Below, one piece after another: positions 22,365 to 31,515 of a DNA stretch of 52,817 nucleotides. Positions within the stretch are counted from its first letter, which is position 1. The number at the start of each line of letters is the position of its first letter. The notes beneath the pieces are model-generated. The model saw only the letters and a list, made by a program, of their open reading frames with translations, had not been told where the DNA came from and made no database searches. Source of the stretch: Rubrivivax sp. (GTDB lineage Bacteria > Pseudomonadota > Gammaproteobacteria > Burkholderiales > Burkholderiaceae). The position numbers and the translations under genes are program-made. Location of the stretch: NCBI GenBank assembly GCA_016790225.1, contig JAEUOZ010000057.1:1-52817 (forward strand), written 5' to 3'.

Positions 22365-24241
22365 ACACCCTGGCGCGCCAGGCGGCGCGACCCAAGCCCG
22401 CCGATGCACTGGCGCGTCAGCCCGCCCCCCCGCTGGCGGTACAGGCGCTGGACCTGCTGGCGGTCGCGCCCGCACTGCTGGGCGGTGCGCGCCTGCGGGG
22501 CCCCAGTGGCCCGGAGCGCGAGGCCTGGCTGCAGGCGCTGGCCGCACGGCTGCCGGCAGGCACACCCTGGTGCCGCCTGCCGCCCGGCGCGTCTGAAGAG
22601 GCGCTCGACGGTGGCCTGGATCTGGTGGCTTCCCTGTCGCAAGGCCGGCCGGTGCGCCAGGCCGGCCTGCTGGAGCGCGCCGCCGGGGGTCTGCTGCTGC
22701 TGCCCATGGCCGAGCGGCTGAGCCGCGCGCGCGCTGCACGCCTGGCGCTGGCGCTGGACGGAGCCCATGGGCAGAGCGAGCGCTGGACGCAAGGCCTGGC
22801 CGAGAAGCACAGCCCAGGCCTTGCCTTGGTGGCGCTGGACGAAGCGGTGCAGGCCGACGAGGGCCTGGCGCCGGCGCTGGCGGACCGCCTGGCCTTCGAC
22901 CTGCGCCCACAAGGCATGCCCCCCGCCCCCGACAAGCTGCGCCTGGCGCGCGCCAGACGCAGCTGGCCACAGATTGCCGGCGCGCAGCCGCTGCTGGCCA
23001 CCCTGGCGCAGGCCGCGCAGGCGCTGGGCATCGAGTCCACGCGGGCTGTCTGGCTGGCCTGGTGCACGGCGCGCGTGGCGGCCGCACTGCGCGGCGCCGC
23101 GGCGATCGAAGAAGCCGATCTCACGCTGGCCGCGCAGCTGGTGCTGGCGCCGCGCGCGCGCCAGCTGCCCACCAGCGAAGCGGCCGAGCCAGCGCCGGCC
23201 GAGCCAGCCTCCAACGCATCACCCGAGCCGACGCCGCCGCAACCGGCCGAAGGCGATGACACAAGGCCGCGCGAGCAGCCTCAGGCGCCAGCCGACGAGA
23301 CCGATCGCCCCCTCGACCGCGAAGAAGCCGAAACGCTGCAGGATCGGGTGCTCGCGTCCACACAGGCCGCGATCCCGCCCGGGTTGCTGGCACTGCTGGG
23401 CCTGGGATCGCTGCGACCGACGCGTCGGGGCGATGCCGGCCGTCAGGGGCGGGCGGCCGCCTCGGCGCAGCGCGGGCGACCGCTGGGCGCCCAAGCCGGC
23501 CTGCCGCGCGGTGGCCAGCGTCTGGCCCTGATCGAGACCCTTCGCGCGGCGGCGCCCTGGCAGACGATGCGGCGCGCCGCGGCCGAAGCCGCTTCGGGCG
23601 TGCCGGGCCCCGCCGGCCGCGTGATCGTCCAGCGCGATGACCTGCGCGTGCAGCGCCGCCAGGAGCGGCGCGGCACGACCACCATCTTTGCCATCGATGC
23701 CTCAGGCTCGCAGGCCATGCACCGGCTGGCCGAAGCCAAGGGCGCGGTGGAGCTGCTGCTGGCCGAGTGTTATGCGCGGCGCGACCGGGTGGCCGTGATC
23801 GGCTTTCGCGGCACGGGCGCCCAATTGCTGCTGCCACCCACGCGATCGCTGGTCATGGCCCGGCGCCGCCTGGCCGGCCTGCCGGGGGGTGGCGGAACGC
23901 CCTTGGCCTGCGGCATCGAAGCTGCCACGGCGCTCGCCGCCTCGGTGCAGCAGGCCGGATCCACACCGCTGGTGGTGCTGCTGACCGATGGCAAGGCCAA
24001 TGTCGGGCGCAGCGGTGATCCCGGGCGCCCCCAGGCGATGGCTGACGCCGAGCGCGCCGCGCGGGCGCTGGCGGCCAGCGGCACGGCAGCCTTGGTCATC
24101 GACACCTCGCCTCAGCCCGGTGCCGCGGCGCAGCAGCTCGCACAGGCCCTGGGTGCGCGCTGGCTCGCGCTGCCGCATGCCGGCTCCCGGGCGCTGTCCG
24201 GCGCGGTGCAGCAGGTGCGGGGGCAGAGCCATGCTGGCTGA
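22361..24241 (+). CDS. bchD: Magnesium chelatase subunit D
   Basis: 626 residues from a GTG start (22361) overlapping the bchI stop as GTGA. The N-terminal AAA+-like half has lost a usable Walker A, as is normal for BchD. An acidic Pro/Ala-rich linker follows at about 270-330. The C-terminal von Willebrand A domain carries the MIDAS motif DASGS at about 446 and VVLLTDGKANVG. BchD is the platform linking the BchI ring to BchH. The GTG is the only start that fits the coupled overlap. The 3' end overlaps bchO by 11 nt. Confidence 0.95.
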   Translation: MNTLARQAARPKPADALARQPAPPLAVQALDLLAVAPALLGGARLRGPSGPEREAWLQALAARLPAGTPWCRLPPGASEEALDGGLDLVASLSQGRPVRQAGLLERAAGGLLLLPMAERLSRARAARLALALDGAHGQSERWTQGLAEKHSPGLALVALDEAVQADEGLAPALADRLAFDLRPQGMPPAPDKLRLARARRSWPQIAGAQPLLATLAQAAQALGIESTRAVWLAWCTARVAAALRGAAAIEEADLTLAAQLVLAPRARQLPTSEAAEPAPAEPASNASPEPTPPQPAEGDDTRPREQPQAPADETDRPLDREEAETLQDRVLASTQAAIPPGLLALLGLGSLRPTRRGDAGRQGRAAASAQRGRPLGAQAGLPRGGQRLALIETLRAAAPWQTMRRAAAEAASGVPGPAGRVIVQRDDLRVQRRQERRGTTTIFAIDASGSQAMHRLAEAKGAVELLLAECYARRDRVAVIGFRGTGAQLLLPPTRSLVMARRRLAGLPGGGGTPLACGIEAATALAASVQQAGSTPLVVLLTDGKANVGRSGDPGRPQAMADAERAARALAASGTAALVIDTSPQPGAAAQQLAQALGARWLALPHAGSRALSGAVQQVRGQSHAG

Positions 24242-25220
24242 GCCGCTGCCGCCCTGGTGGCCGCACCGCACGCACAGCCGGCGCATCGCCGTGCCCGGCC
24301 AGGCGCTGCGCTGGCATCTGCAGCACTGGGCAGGACCGGCGCCGGGGCCGGCGCCGGCCGCGAGCGCGGGCAGCCTGGCTGCGCGCCCGGTGGCCTTGCT
24401 GCTGCATGGCACGGGAGCCTCCAGCCACAGCTGGCGGCGTCTCGCGCCGCTGCTGGCACGCCACATGGAGGTGCTGGTGCCGGATCTCCCGGGGCACGCC
24501 TTCACGCACACGCCCGCCACGCAGGATCTCTCGCTGGACGGCGTCTGCGGCGCGTTGCAGGGCCTGTTGCATCATCTGGCGTGTCAGCCCACGCTGCTGG
24601 TCGGCCACTCGGCCGGCGCTGCGCTCGCCTGCCGCTGGGCCATCGACGCCGGCAGCGCCGCCTCCGCAGCCCGGATCGTCGCCGTCAATGGGGCGCTGCT
24701 GCCGCTGGAGGGCACGCTGGGCCGCCTGTTCACGCCGCTGGCGCGGCTGCTGACGCTCAACCCGCTGAGCGCACCGGTGTTCTCCGCCTGGGCCTCCTGG
24801 CCGCGCGGCACCCAGCGGCTGCTGCAATCCACCGGCTCGCACATCGAGCCGCTGGGCGTGCGCTGCTACCAGCACCTGGTTCAGGACGCGCGACACACCG
24901 GTGGCACGCTGCGGCTGATGGCGGCCTGGGATCTGCAAGGCCTGCAGCGGCAGCTGCCGCAGCTGGCCCTGCCGCTGGACCTCATCGTCGGGAAGCGTGA
25001 CCGCACGCTGCCACCGGCCGAGGCCGAACGGGTGCGCGAGCGCCTGCCCCAGGCCCGCATCCATCGTCTGGCGTCATGCGGCCACCTGGCCCACGAAGAG
25101 CAGCCGGACGCGGTGCTGGCGCTCTGCCTGGAACGCAGACGGCCGCCTGGCGCCGCACCGGCCGAGTGCGGCACGGAACGGACTTCAGCGCCGCTCGCCG
25201 CCGACGGCCCCGCGCTCTGA
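24231..25220 (+). CDS. bchO: BchO, alpha/beta-hydrolase of the Mg-chelatase operon
   Basis: 329 residues. The alpha/beta-hydrolase fold shows the oxyanion-hole stretch LLLHGTGASSHSW, the nucleophile elbow GHSAGAALA, and a late SCGHLAHEEQPDAV segment carrying the catalytic-type histidine. BchO genes follow bchID in many purple bacteria, but the substrate is unknown. The ATG at 24231 lies inside the end of bchD. The last 36 nt overlap, in convergent orientation, the 3' end of a small minus-strand gene (25185-25412). The last roughly 30 residues are low-complexity. Confidence 0.9.
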   Translation: MLAEPLPPWWPHRTHSRRIAVPGQALRWHLQHWAGPAPGPAPAASAGSLAARPVALLLHGTGASSHSWRRLAPLLARHMEVLVPDLPGHAFTHTPATQDLSLDGVCGALQGLLHHLACQPTLLVGHSAGAALACRWAIDAGSAASAARIVAVNGALLPLEGTLGRLFTPLARLLTLNPLSAPVFSAWASWPRGTQRLLQSTGSHIEPLGVRCYQHLVQDARHTGGTLRLMAAWDLQGLQRQLPQLALPLDLIVGKRDRTLPPAEAERVRERLPQARIHRLASCGHLAHEEQPDAVLALCLERRRPPGAAPAECGTERTSAPLAADGPAL

Positions 25221-25412
25221 GACCGGCACGGCCGCAGCCTCGGGCGGCAGCGGCGCATTCGCCGCCGTGAGCGCCGCGGCGGGCGGCGGATCGGCTGGCG
25301 AAGCCGCCGCCGAGAGAAACACGATGGTGGCGGCCAGCAGGGCGGCATAGGGCAGCACGCGCTCAACCCAGGCGCCCAGCCGCGCCGTCCAGGCTCGATC
25401 TCCGGCTGACAT
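25185..25412 (-). CDS. Small single-span membrane protein divergent from crtE
   Basis: 75 residues. A basic, tryptophan-containing N-terminus (1-18) is followed by one predicted helix (about 19-37, VLPYAALLAATIVFLSAAA) and an Ala/Pro-rich tail. Support for a real gene: an AAGGAG ribosome site 7 nt before the ATG at 25410-25412, a clean membrane-protein pattern, and placement directly behind the PpsR-controlled region that also serves crtE. Against: short, low-complexity tail, and a 36-nt convergent overlap with bchO. I do not recognise the family; size and topology recall accessory polypeptides of antenna/reaction-centre complexes, but there is no sequence match I can point to. Confidence 0.6.
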   Translation of the reverse strand: MSAGDRAWTARLGAWVERVLPYAALLAATIVFLSAAASPADPPPAAALTAANAPLPPEAAAVPVSERGAVGGERR

Positions 25413-25471
25413 CGCAGTCTCCTTCAAGTGCTGCACCTCCCGCTCGCGTTGAGCGCAGGGACGCGTGTTGG

Positions 25472-25521
25472 TGTAAACGTAGGTTGACGCAGTTTTCGAC
25501 CGATGTCTATACTGATTTACA
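25472..25521 (+). promoter_or_regulatory. crtE promoter with two PpsR-type operators
   Basis: Site 1, TGT-N12-ACG, is at 25472-25489 and ends in the -35 TTGACG (25484-25489). Site 2, a perfect TGT-N12-ACA, is at 25504-25521 and contains the -10 TATACT (25508-25513). The spacer is 18 bp. Two operators covering both promoter elements is the classic layout for PpsR/CrtJ repression. The same region may also control the small divergent gene. Confidence 0.75.
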
Positions 25522-25582
25522 CCTTTCGATGACGCCGTGTCCGGACGGCCACGGGCATCCCAGGTGAGCCCAGGAGCTCGGC

Positions 25583-26464
25583 ATGCAACAGACGCGCAAA
25601 CGCATCGAGGAAGCCCTCGCCGCCGTGGTGTCCGTGGCGGAGACACGCGGCGCCCCGCCGCAGCTCGGCGCCGCCATCCGGCACGCGGTGCTGCCGGGTG
25701 GCGCACGCATCCGTCCGCTGCTGTGTGTGGCCGTGGCCGCCGCCTGCGGCGACAGCGACCCCACGCTCAGCCTGTCAGCCGGCGTGAGCATCGAGCTCAT
25801 CCATTGCGCCTCGCTGGTGCACGACGATCTGCCCTGCTTCGACGATGCGCCGCTGCGCCGCGGCCTGCCTTCCGTGCACGCCGCCTACGGCGAGCGCCAG
25901 GCGGTGCTGGCTGGCGACGCGCTCATCGTGATGGCCTTCGAGGTGCTCGCTCAGGGCGCTGCGCAGCACCCCGAGCGCCTGTGCGGGCTGGTGAGCGAGC
26001 TGACGCAGCGCACCGGCATGCCGCGCGGCATCGTGGCCGGCCAGGCCTGGGAGTGCGAGGACTGGGTGGCCCTGCCCGATTACCAGCGCGCCAAGACCGG
26101 CTCGCTGTTCGCCGCCGCCAGCGTCATGGGGGCGCTGGCCAGCGGCGGCGATGCCGAGCGCTGGCGCGCCTTCGGCGAACGCCTGGGCGAGGCCTACCAG
26201 GTGGCCGACGACATCCGCGATGCCGCCTGCACCGAAGCCGAGATGGGCAAGCCGGCCCTGCGCGACCGCGCGCTTGGCCGGCCCAGCGTGGTGATCGAGA
26301 TGGGCATGTCGGGCGCGCTGGATTACTTCGAACAACTGCTGGCGTCGGCGCGCAGCAGCGTCCCCGAGTGCCGCGGCGCACCCAGCCTGCGCGCCCTGGT
26401 GGGCGCCGAATCCGAGCGCCTGCTGCCCGCCGGCCTGCGCGCCTCGGCCTTGGCGGTGGCGTGA
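25583..26464 (+). CDS. crtE: Geranylgeranyl diphosphate synthase
   Basis: 293 residues. Condenses isopentenyl with farnesyl diphosphate to give the C20 precursor for both carotenoids and the bacteriochlorophyll tail. The first Asp-rich motif is DDLPCFDD near residue 78, and the second is DDIRD near 215. GGARIRPLLCVAVAAA and HDDLPCFDDAPLRRG are typical trans-prenyltransferase segments. The ATG lies about 70 nt after the predicted start of transcription, preceded by CCAGGAGCTCGGC, which supplies a ribosome site. crtF follows after 93 nt. Confidence 0.95.
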   Translation: MQQTRKRIEEALAAVVSVAETRGAPPQLGAAIRHAVLPGGARIRPLLCVAVAAACGDSDPTLSLSAGVSIELIHCASLVHDDLPCFDDAPLRRGLPSVHAAYGERQAVLAGDALIVMAFEVLAQGAAQHPERLCGLVSELTQRTGMPRGIVAGQAWECEDWVALPDYQRAKTGSLFAAASVMGALASGGDAERWRAFGERLGEAYQVADDIRDAACTEAEMGKPALRDRALGRPSVVIEMGMSGALDYFEQLLASARSSVPECRGAPSLRALVGAESERLLPAGLRASALAVA

Positions 26465-26557
26465 GCGGCACATGCGCCGCACGCAGGGCCTGCCGATGAA
26501 CACGACGGGCCGTCCCTCATTGCGCATGCCGGCGTGTGCAGAACGGAAGGATGCTTG

Positions 26558-27703
26558 ATGAGCAGTGCCAGTTTTCTGGGCGGCTGGATGGATCGCTGGC
26601 AGGCGCGACGCGACCGCTGGCTGACCAGCCCGGGCTTTCGCGAGGCCGCCAGCCGCTTCATCGGCACGCGGCCGCTCGCGCGGCGCCATGCGCGCGAGCT
26701 CTTCGATCTGGTGGCCGGGTTCGTCTACTCGCAGTGGCTGGCCGCCTGTGTCGAGCTCAAGCTCTTCGATCGCCTCGCGCAATCCCCGATCACGGCCCCG
26801 CAGCTGTCGCGCGAGAGCGGCCTGCCGCTGCCCTCCGCCGAGCGGCTGCTGGAGGCCGCCTGCTCGCTCGAACTCGTCCAGCGGCGCGAAGCCGCCGACA
26901 GCGGCGAGCCCCGCTTCGGCCTGGGCCGGCTGGGCGCCTTGATGGTCGGCAACGAGGCGCTGACCGCGCTGGTCCAGCACCACGGCGCGCTGTACCGCGA
27001 TCTGGCCGATCCGCTGGCCGTGCTGCGCAGCCGCGGGGGCGGCGAGCTCGCACGCTACTGGGCCTATGCGCAGGACGGTGCGCCGGGTGAACTGCCCGCG
27101 CCGCGCACCGGTGCCTATTCCGCGCTGATGTCGGCCTCCCAGCCCCTGGTCGCCGGGCAGGTGCTGGATGCCTACCCGCTGCACCGCCACCGGCTGCTGC
27201 TGGACATCGGCGGCGGCGAAGGGGTCTTCGCCGGCGCGGCGCTGGAGCGCACGCCCGATCTGCAGGCCATGGTCTTCGATCTGCCCAGCGTGGCCGATGC
27301 CGCGCGCTTGCGCCTGGCGCGGCTGGGCCTGTCGCAGCGCGCACGCTGCATCGGTGGCAACTTCCACGACGACCGGCTGCCGGCCGGCGCCGATGTGGTC
27401 TCGCTGATCCGCGTGCTCTACGACCACGATGACGGCCCGGCACTGGGCATCCTGCGTGCCGCGCGCCGTGCGCTGCCGCCGGGCGGCACGCTGCTGGTGG
27501 CCGAGCCCATGGCCGGCACGGCCAGCGCGCAGACCATGGGCGCGGCGTACTTCGGCATGTACTTGCTCGCCATGGGCAGCGGCCGCTCGCGCACGCCCGC
27601 CCAGCTGACGGCCCTGATGCAGCAGGCCGGCTTCGATCAGGTCCAGCAGCGCCGCACCGCGGTGCCGCTGCAGGCCGGGCTGCTGGTGGCGCGTGCGGCA
27701 TAG
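26558..27703 (+). CDS. crtF: Carotenoid O-methyltransferase (hydroxyneurosporene/demethylspheroidene)
   Basis: 381 residues. Methylates the tertiary hydroxyl introduced by CrtC in the spheroidene pathway. An N-terminal winged-helix dimerisation region (about 40-110) precedes a class I methyltransferase domain with LLLDIGGGEGVFAGAALE near residue 208 and the acidic loop AMVFDLPSVAD; DVVSLIRVLYDHDD and GGTLLVAEPMAGT are further family segments. The ATG at 26558 is preferred to an in-frame start 24 nt upstream because of GGAAGGA just before it. Partners crtA, crtD and crtC lie 10 kb away after pufC. Confidence 0.93.
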   Translation: MSSASFLGGWMDRWQARRDRWLTSPGFREAASRFIGTRPLARRHARELFDLVAGFVYSQWLAACVELKLFDRLAQSPITAPQLSRESGLPLPSAERLLEAACSLELVQRREAADSGEPRFGLGRLGALMVGNEALTALVQHHGALYRDLADPLAVLRSRGGGELARYWAYAQDGAPGELPAPRTGAYSALMSASQPLVAGQVLDAYPLHRHRLLLDIGGGEGVFAGAALERTPDLQAMVFDLPSVADAARLRLARLGLSQRARCIGGNFHDDRLPAGADVVSLIRVLYDHDDGPALGILRAARRALPPGGTLLVAEPMAGTASAQTMGAAYFGMYLLAMGSGRSRTPAQLTALMQQAGFDQVQQRRTAVPLQAGLLVARAA

Positions 27704-27815
27704 CGCCGCCCGGTGCCGGCCTCGGCGCGGCCCGCAAGCGACGCGCGCAGACCGCAGCGCCGCCCGAACCGCGCAGGCGCTTGCGGCACCCGACCGTGGC
27801 CATTCCGAGCTTTGG

Positions 27816-27855
27816 TGTAAGTCTCTCTTGACACCTTGTTTCGTAAGCCTACTAT
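27816..27855 (+). promoter_or_regulatory. bchC promoter with perfect PpsR-type operator
   Basis: TGT-N12-ACA at 27816-27833 is an exact consensus match. Its right half is part of TTGACA (27828-27833), a perfect -35. A 16-bp spacer leads to TACTAT (27850-27855). It would drive the bchCXYZ-puf-crtADC superoperon. The 233-nt gap between crtF and bchC otherwise holds only an untranslated leader of about 75 nt. Confidence 0.75.
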
Positions 27856-27936
27856 GACATCCAGTCGATCAGGCCTCCAGCGCACTCCGGGAGATTCCTC
27901 CCGGGGTACCGGAAGCCCGGCTCCTGGAGAAGTGGC

Positions 27937-28896
27937 ATGAACATGAGCACCCGCGCCGTCGTGCTCGAGGCGCCTGAAAAGTTGGGACTGCACGATCTGG
28001 ATCTGGCCGAGCCCCAGCCCGACGACGTGATCGTCGACGTGGAATGGAGCGGCATCTCCACCGGCACCGAGCGGCTGCTGTACGACGGCCGCATGCCCAT
28101 GTTTCCCGGCATGGGCTACCCGCTGGTGCCCGGCTACGAATCCGTCGGCCGCGTGCTGCAGGCCGGGCCCGAATCGGGCCATGTGGTGGGCGAGCGGGTG
28201 TTCGTGCCCGGGGCGCGCTGCTTCGGCGAGGTGCGCGGCCTCTTCGGCGCTTCGGCCTCGCGGCTGGTGGTGCCGGGCGCTCGCGCCTGGAGCCTGGGCG
28301 AAGGTCTCGGAGAAGAGGCCGTGCTGCTGGCGCTGGCCGCCACGGCCTATCACGCGGTAGCCGGCGGCGGCCGGCGCGACCCCATCGTCCCGCCGGATCT
28401 GATCGTCGGCCACGGCGTCCTGGGGCGCCTGCTGGCGCGCATGACGGTACTGGCCGAGTACCCCGCGCCGACGGTCTGGGAAACCAACCCCGAACGCCAC
28501 GACGGCGCCACGGGCTACGCCGTGATGCACCCGGACGCCGATCCGCGCCGGGACTACCACGCCATCTACGACGTCAGCGGCGATGCCGCGATCCTGGATC
28601 GATTGCTCTCGCGCCTGGCGCCCGGCGGCGAGATCGTGCTGGCCGGCTTCTACAGCCAGCCGCTGAGCTTCAGCTTTCCGATGGCCTTCATGCGCGAGGC
28701 GCAGATCCGCGCCGCGGCCGAGTGGAAGCCGGCCGACATGAAGGCCGTGAAGGAACTGGCCGAGAGCGGCTTCCTGCCGCTGGAAGGCCTGATCACGCAC
28801 CACGCCGCAGCCACTGACTGCGAGCGTGCCTACCGCACCGCCTTCGGCGACAGCCACTGCCTGAAGATGGTGCTCGACTGGAGGGCCAGCGCTTGA
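27937..28896 (+). CDS. bchC: 3-hydroxyethyl bacteriochlorophyllide a dehydrogenase
   Basis: 319 residues. Oxidises the C3 hydroxyethyl group made by BchF to acetyl. The N-terminal GroES-like part has VEWSGISTGTERLLYDG and YPLVPGYESVGRVLQAG, the BchC signature. A Rossmann-type region is reduced, with LIVGHGVLGRLLAR in place of a longer glycine-rich loop, as usual for this family. An ATG at 27937 has GGAGAAG upstream; a second ATG two codons later is less likely. First gene of the bchCXYZ-puf superoperon; the bchX TTG start overlaps its stop codon. Confidence 0.95.
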   Translation: MNMSTRAVVLEAPEKLGLHDLDLAEPQPDDVIVDVEWSGISTGTERLLYDGRMPMFPGMGYPLVPGYESVGRVLQAGPESGHVVGERVFVPGARCFGEVRGLFGASASRLVVPGARAWSLGEGLGEEAVLLALAATAYHAVAGGGRRDPIVPPDLIVGHGVLGRLLARMTVLAEYPAPTVWETNPERHDGATGYAVMHPDADPRRDYHAIYDVSGDAAILDRLLSRLAPGGEIVLAGFYSQPLSFSFPMAFMREAQIRAAAEWKPADMKAVKELAESGFLPLEGLITHHAAATDCERAYRTAFGDSHCLKMVLDWRASA

Positions 28897-29909
28897 ACAA
28901 GTCCATCCCCATCGTCGCCGCCTCGAACCCCAACGCGCAGCTCGATGCGCTGCGCGCCGAGGCCGCCATCGAGCCCGATGCCCCGGCCACCGGCACACCC
29001 ACCAAGACCACCCAGATCATCGCCATCTACGGCAAGGGCGGCATCGGCAAGAGCTTCACGCTGGCCAACCTGAGCTACATGATGGCCCAGCAGGGCAAGA
29101 AGGTCCTGCTGATCGGCTGCGATCCCAAGAGCGACACCACCAGCCTGCTGTTCGGCGGCAAGGCCTGCCCGACCATCATCGAGACCAGCTCGAAGAAGAA
29201 GCTGGCCGGCGAGCCGGTGAAGATCGGCGACGTCTGCTTCAAGCGCGACGGCGTGTACGCGATGGAACTGGGTGGCCCGGAGGTCGGCCGCGGCTGCGGT
29301 GGCCGCGGGATCATCCACGGCTTCGAGACGCTGGAAAAGCTCGGCTTCCACGAGTGGGACTTCGACTACGTGCTGCTCGATTTCCTGGGCGACGTGGTCT
29401 GCGGCGGCTTCGGCCTGCCCATCGCGCGTGACATGTGCCAGAAGGTCATCGTCGTCGGCAGCAATGACCTGCAGAGCCTCTACGTGGCCAACAATGTCTG
29501 CAGTGCCGTCGAATATTTTCGCAAGTTGGGGGGCAACGTCGGCGTCGCCGGCATGGTGGTCAACAAGGACGACGGCACCGGCGAAGCCGCTGCCTTTGCC
29601 GCCCGCGCCGGCATACCCGTCCTCGCGGCCATCCCGGCCAACGAGGACATCCGCCGCAAGAGCGCTTCCTACGACATCATCGGCCGGCCCGGCACCGAGT
29701 GGGCGCCGCTGTTCGAGACGCTGGGCGTCAACGTGGCCGAAGCACCGCCCGTGCGGCCTCGCCCGCTGAGTCAGGACGAGCTGCTGGGCCTCTTCTCGGG
29801 ATCCGCGGTCGGCCGCGATGTCGTGCTGCAGCCTGCCAGCGATGTCGACATGCGGGGCCTGAACCGCGAAGACAAGGCCTCGCTGGAAGTTGTCTACGAC
29901 GCCGCCTGA
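28893..29909 (+). CDS. bchX: Chlorophyllide reductase iron protein (X subunit)
   Basis: 338 residues, NifH-like donor of the chlorophyllide a reductase (COR) that makes the bacteriochlorin ring. The P-loop YGKGGIGKS is at 46-54. Cluster cysteines lie in GRGCGGRGIIHGFETL and [16 protein letters not shown]. It starts with the rare codon TTG, overlapping the bchC stop as TTGA; no ATG or GTG lies nearby upstream, and the reading from this TTG gives a normal-length N-terminal extension. That arrangement suggests initiation by translational coupling and possibly limits BchX level. Confidence 0.94.
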   Translation: MNKSIPIVAASNPNAQLDALRAEAAIEPDAPATGTPTKTTQIIAIYGKGGIGKSFTLANLSYMMAQQGKKVLLIGCDPKSDTTSLLFGGKACPTIIETSSKKKLAGEPVKIGDVCFKRDGVYAMELGGPEVGRGCGGRGIIHGFETLEKLGFHEWDFDYVLLDFLGDVVCGGFGLPIARDMCQKVIVVGSNDLQSLYVANNVCSAVEYFRKLGGNVGVAGMVVNKDDGTGEAAAFAARAGIPVLAAIPANEDIRRKSASYDIIGRPGTEWAPLFETLGVNVAEAPPVRPRPLSQDELLGLFSGSAVGRDVVLQPASDVDMRGLNREDKASLEVVYDAA

Positions 29910-29942
29910 ACGCGCCGTCGCCACCCGCACCGCAGGCCTGCC

Positions 29943-31502
29943 ATGAGCCGCCCGACCATCCCCATCCAGCCCGTCCTCTCGCCGGGAAATGCCGCCACGC
30001 CGCCGCTCGACGCGGCTGACGGCACCGGCTGCCACGCCACGCCCGAACGGGCCCAGGCCGCCAGCCAGGCGGCTGCGGCCAAAGGCAAGGGCGCCGTGCT
30101 GGCGCAGTACGCCAGCGACTATCCCAAAGGCCCGCACGACCAGCCGCAGAGCATGTGCCCGGCCTTTGGCTCGCTGCGCGTGGGGCTGCGCATGCGGCGC
30201 ACGCAGACGCTGCTGTCGGGCTCGGCCTGCTGCGTCTACGGGCTGACCTTCACCTCGCACTTCTACGGCGCCCGGCGCAGCGTGGGCTACGTGCCCTTCA
30301 ACAGCGAGACGCTGGTCACCGGCAAGCTGTTCGAGGACATCCGCGAGGCGGTGCACGCGCAGGCCGATCCGGCCCTGTACGACGCCATCGTCATCATCAA
30401 CCTGTGCGTGCCCACGGCCAGCGGCGTGCCGCTGCAGCTGCTGCCGCGGCAGATCAACGGCGTGCGCATCATCGGCATCGACGTGCCGGGCTTCGGCGTG
30501 CCCACACACGCCGAAGCCAAGGATGTGCTCGCCGGTGCGATGCTGCGTTATGCCCGCGGCGAGGCCGAGGCCGGCCCGGTGGCCGCGCCGCGCGCGGGCA
30601 TCGCCGACAAGCCCACCGTCACGCTGCTGGGCGAGATGTTCCCGGCCGATCCCGTGGGCATCGGCATGATGCTGGAGCCGATGGGCCTGGCTGCCGGGCC
30701 GGTGGTGCCCACGCGCGAGTGGCGCGAGCTGTATGCCGCACTGGCCGGCCGCGTCGTGGCCGCCATCCATCCCTTCTACACCGCCAGTGTGCGCGAGTTC
30801 GAAGCCGCGGGGCGTCCCGTGGTGGGCTCCGCGCCGGTCGGGCTGGACGGCACCGCCGCCTGGCTGGAAGCCGTCGGTCGGGCGGCCGGTGTCGCCGCCG
30901 ACCGCATCGCTGCGGCGCAGAACCGCTTCCTGCCGGCCATCAAGGCCGCGCTCGCCGCGCGCCCCATCCAGGGCCGCGTCACGCTGTCCGGCTACGAGGG
31001 CTCGGAGCTGCTGGTGGGCCGTCTGCTGATCGAGTCCGGCGCCGATCTGCGCTACGTGGGCAGCGCCTGTCCGCGCACACCCTGGGCCGAGGCCGATGCC
31101 CAGTGGCTGGAAGGGCGCGGCGTGCAGGTGCGCTTCCGAGCCTCGCTGGAGCAGGATCTGGACGCGATGCGCGAATACCGGCCGCAGCTGGTGATCGGCA
31201 CCACGCCGGTGGTGCAGGCCGCCAAGCAGGCACGCACCCCGGCGCTCTATTTCACCAACCTCATCTCCGCGCGGCCCTTGATGGGCCCTGCCGGCGCGGG
31301 CTCGCTGGCGCAGGTGATCAATGCCGCCATGGGCAACCAGGCGCGCTTCGATGCGATGAGCGATTTCTTCGGCGATGTCGGCCACGGCGATCTGGGCGGC
31401 GTGTGGAGCGAAGCGCCCCGGCTGCGGCCGGAGTTCCGCGCCGATACGCGCCGGCGCCTGGAGCGCGAAGCGCGCAAGCGCAAGTCCGAGGAGATGCTGT
31501 GA
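29943..31502 (+). CDS. bchY: Chlorophyllide reductase subunit Y
   Basis: 519 residues, NifD-like half of the COR catalytic component. Conserved cysteines occur in [33 protein letters not shown] and [40 protein letters not shown] is another family segment. A non-conserved region of about 50 residues opens the protein. The gene follows bchX after 33 nt with only a weak GCAGG site. The end lies 13 nt before bchZ. Confidence 0.95.
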   Translation: MSRPTIPIQPVLSPGNAATPPLDAADGTGCHATPERAQAASQAAAAKGKGAVLAQYASDYPKGPHDQPQSMCPAFGSLRVGLRMRRTQTLLSGSACCVYGLTFTSHFYGARRSVGYVPFNSETLVTGKLFEDIREAVHAQADPALYDAIVIINLCVPTASGVPLQLLPRQINGVRIIGIDVPGFGVPTHAEAKDVLAGAMLRYARGEAEAGPVAAPRAGIADKPTVTLLGEMFPADPVGIGMMLEPMGLAAGPVVPTREWRELYAALAGRVVAAIHPFYTASVREFEAAGRPVVGSAPVGLDGTAAWLEAVGRAAGVAADRIAAAQNRFLPAIKAALAARPIQGRVTLSGYEGSELLVGRLLIESGADLRYVGSACPRTPWAEADAQWLEGRGVQVRFRASLEQDLDAMREYRPQLVIGTTPVVQAAKQARTPALYFTNLISARPLMGPAGAGSLAQVINAAMGNQARFDAMSDFFGDVGHGDLGGVWSEAPRLRPEFRADTRRRLEREARKRKSEEML

Positions 31503-31515
31503 CGGAGGCCAGGCC

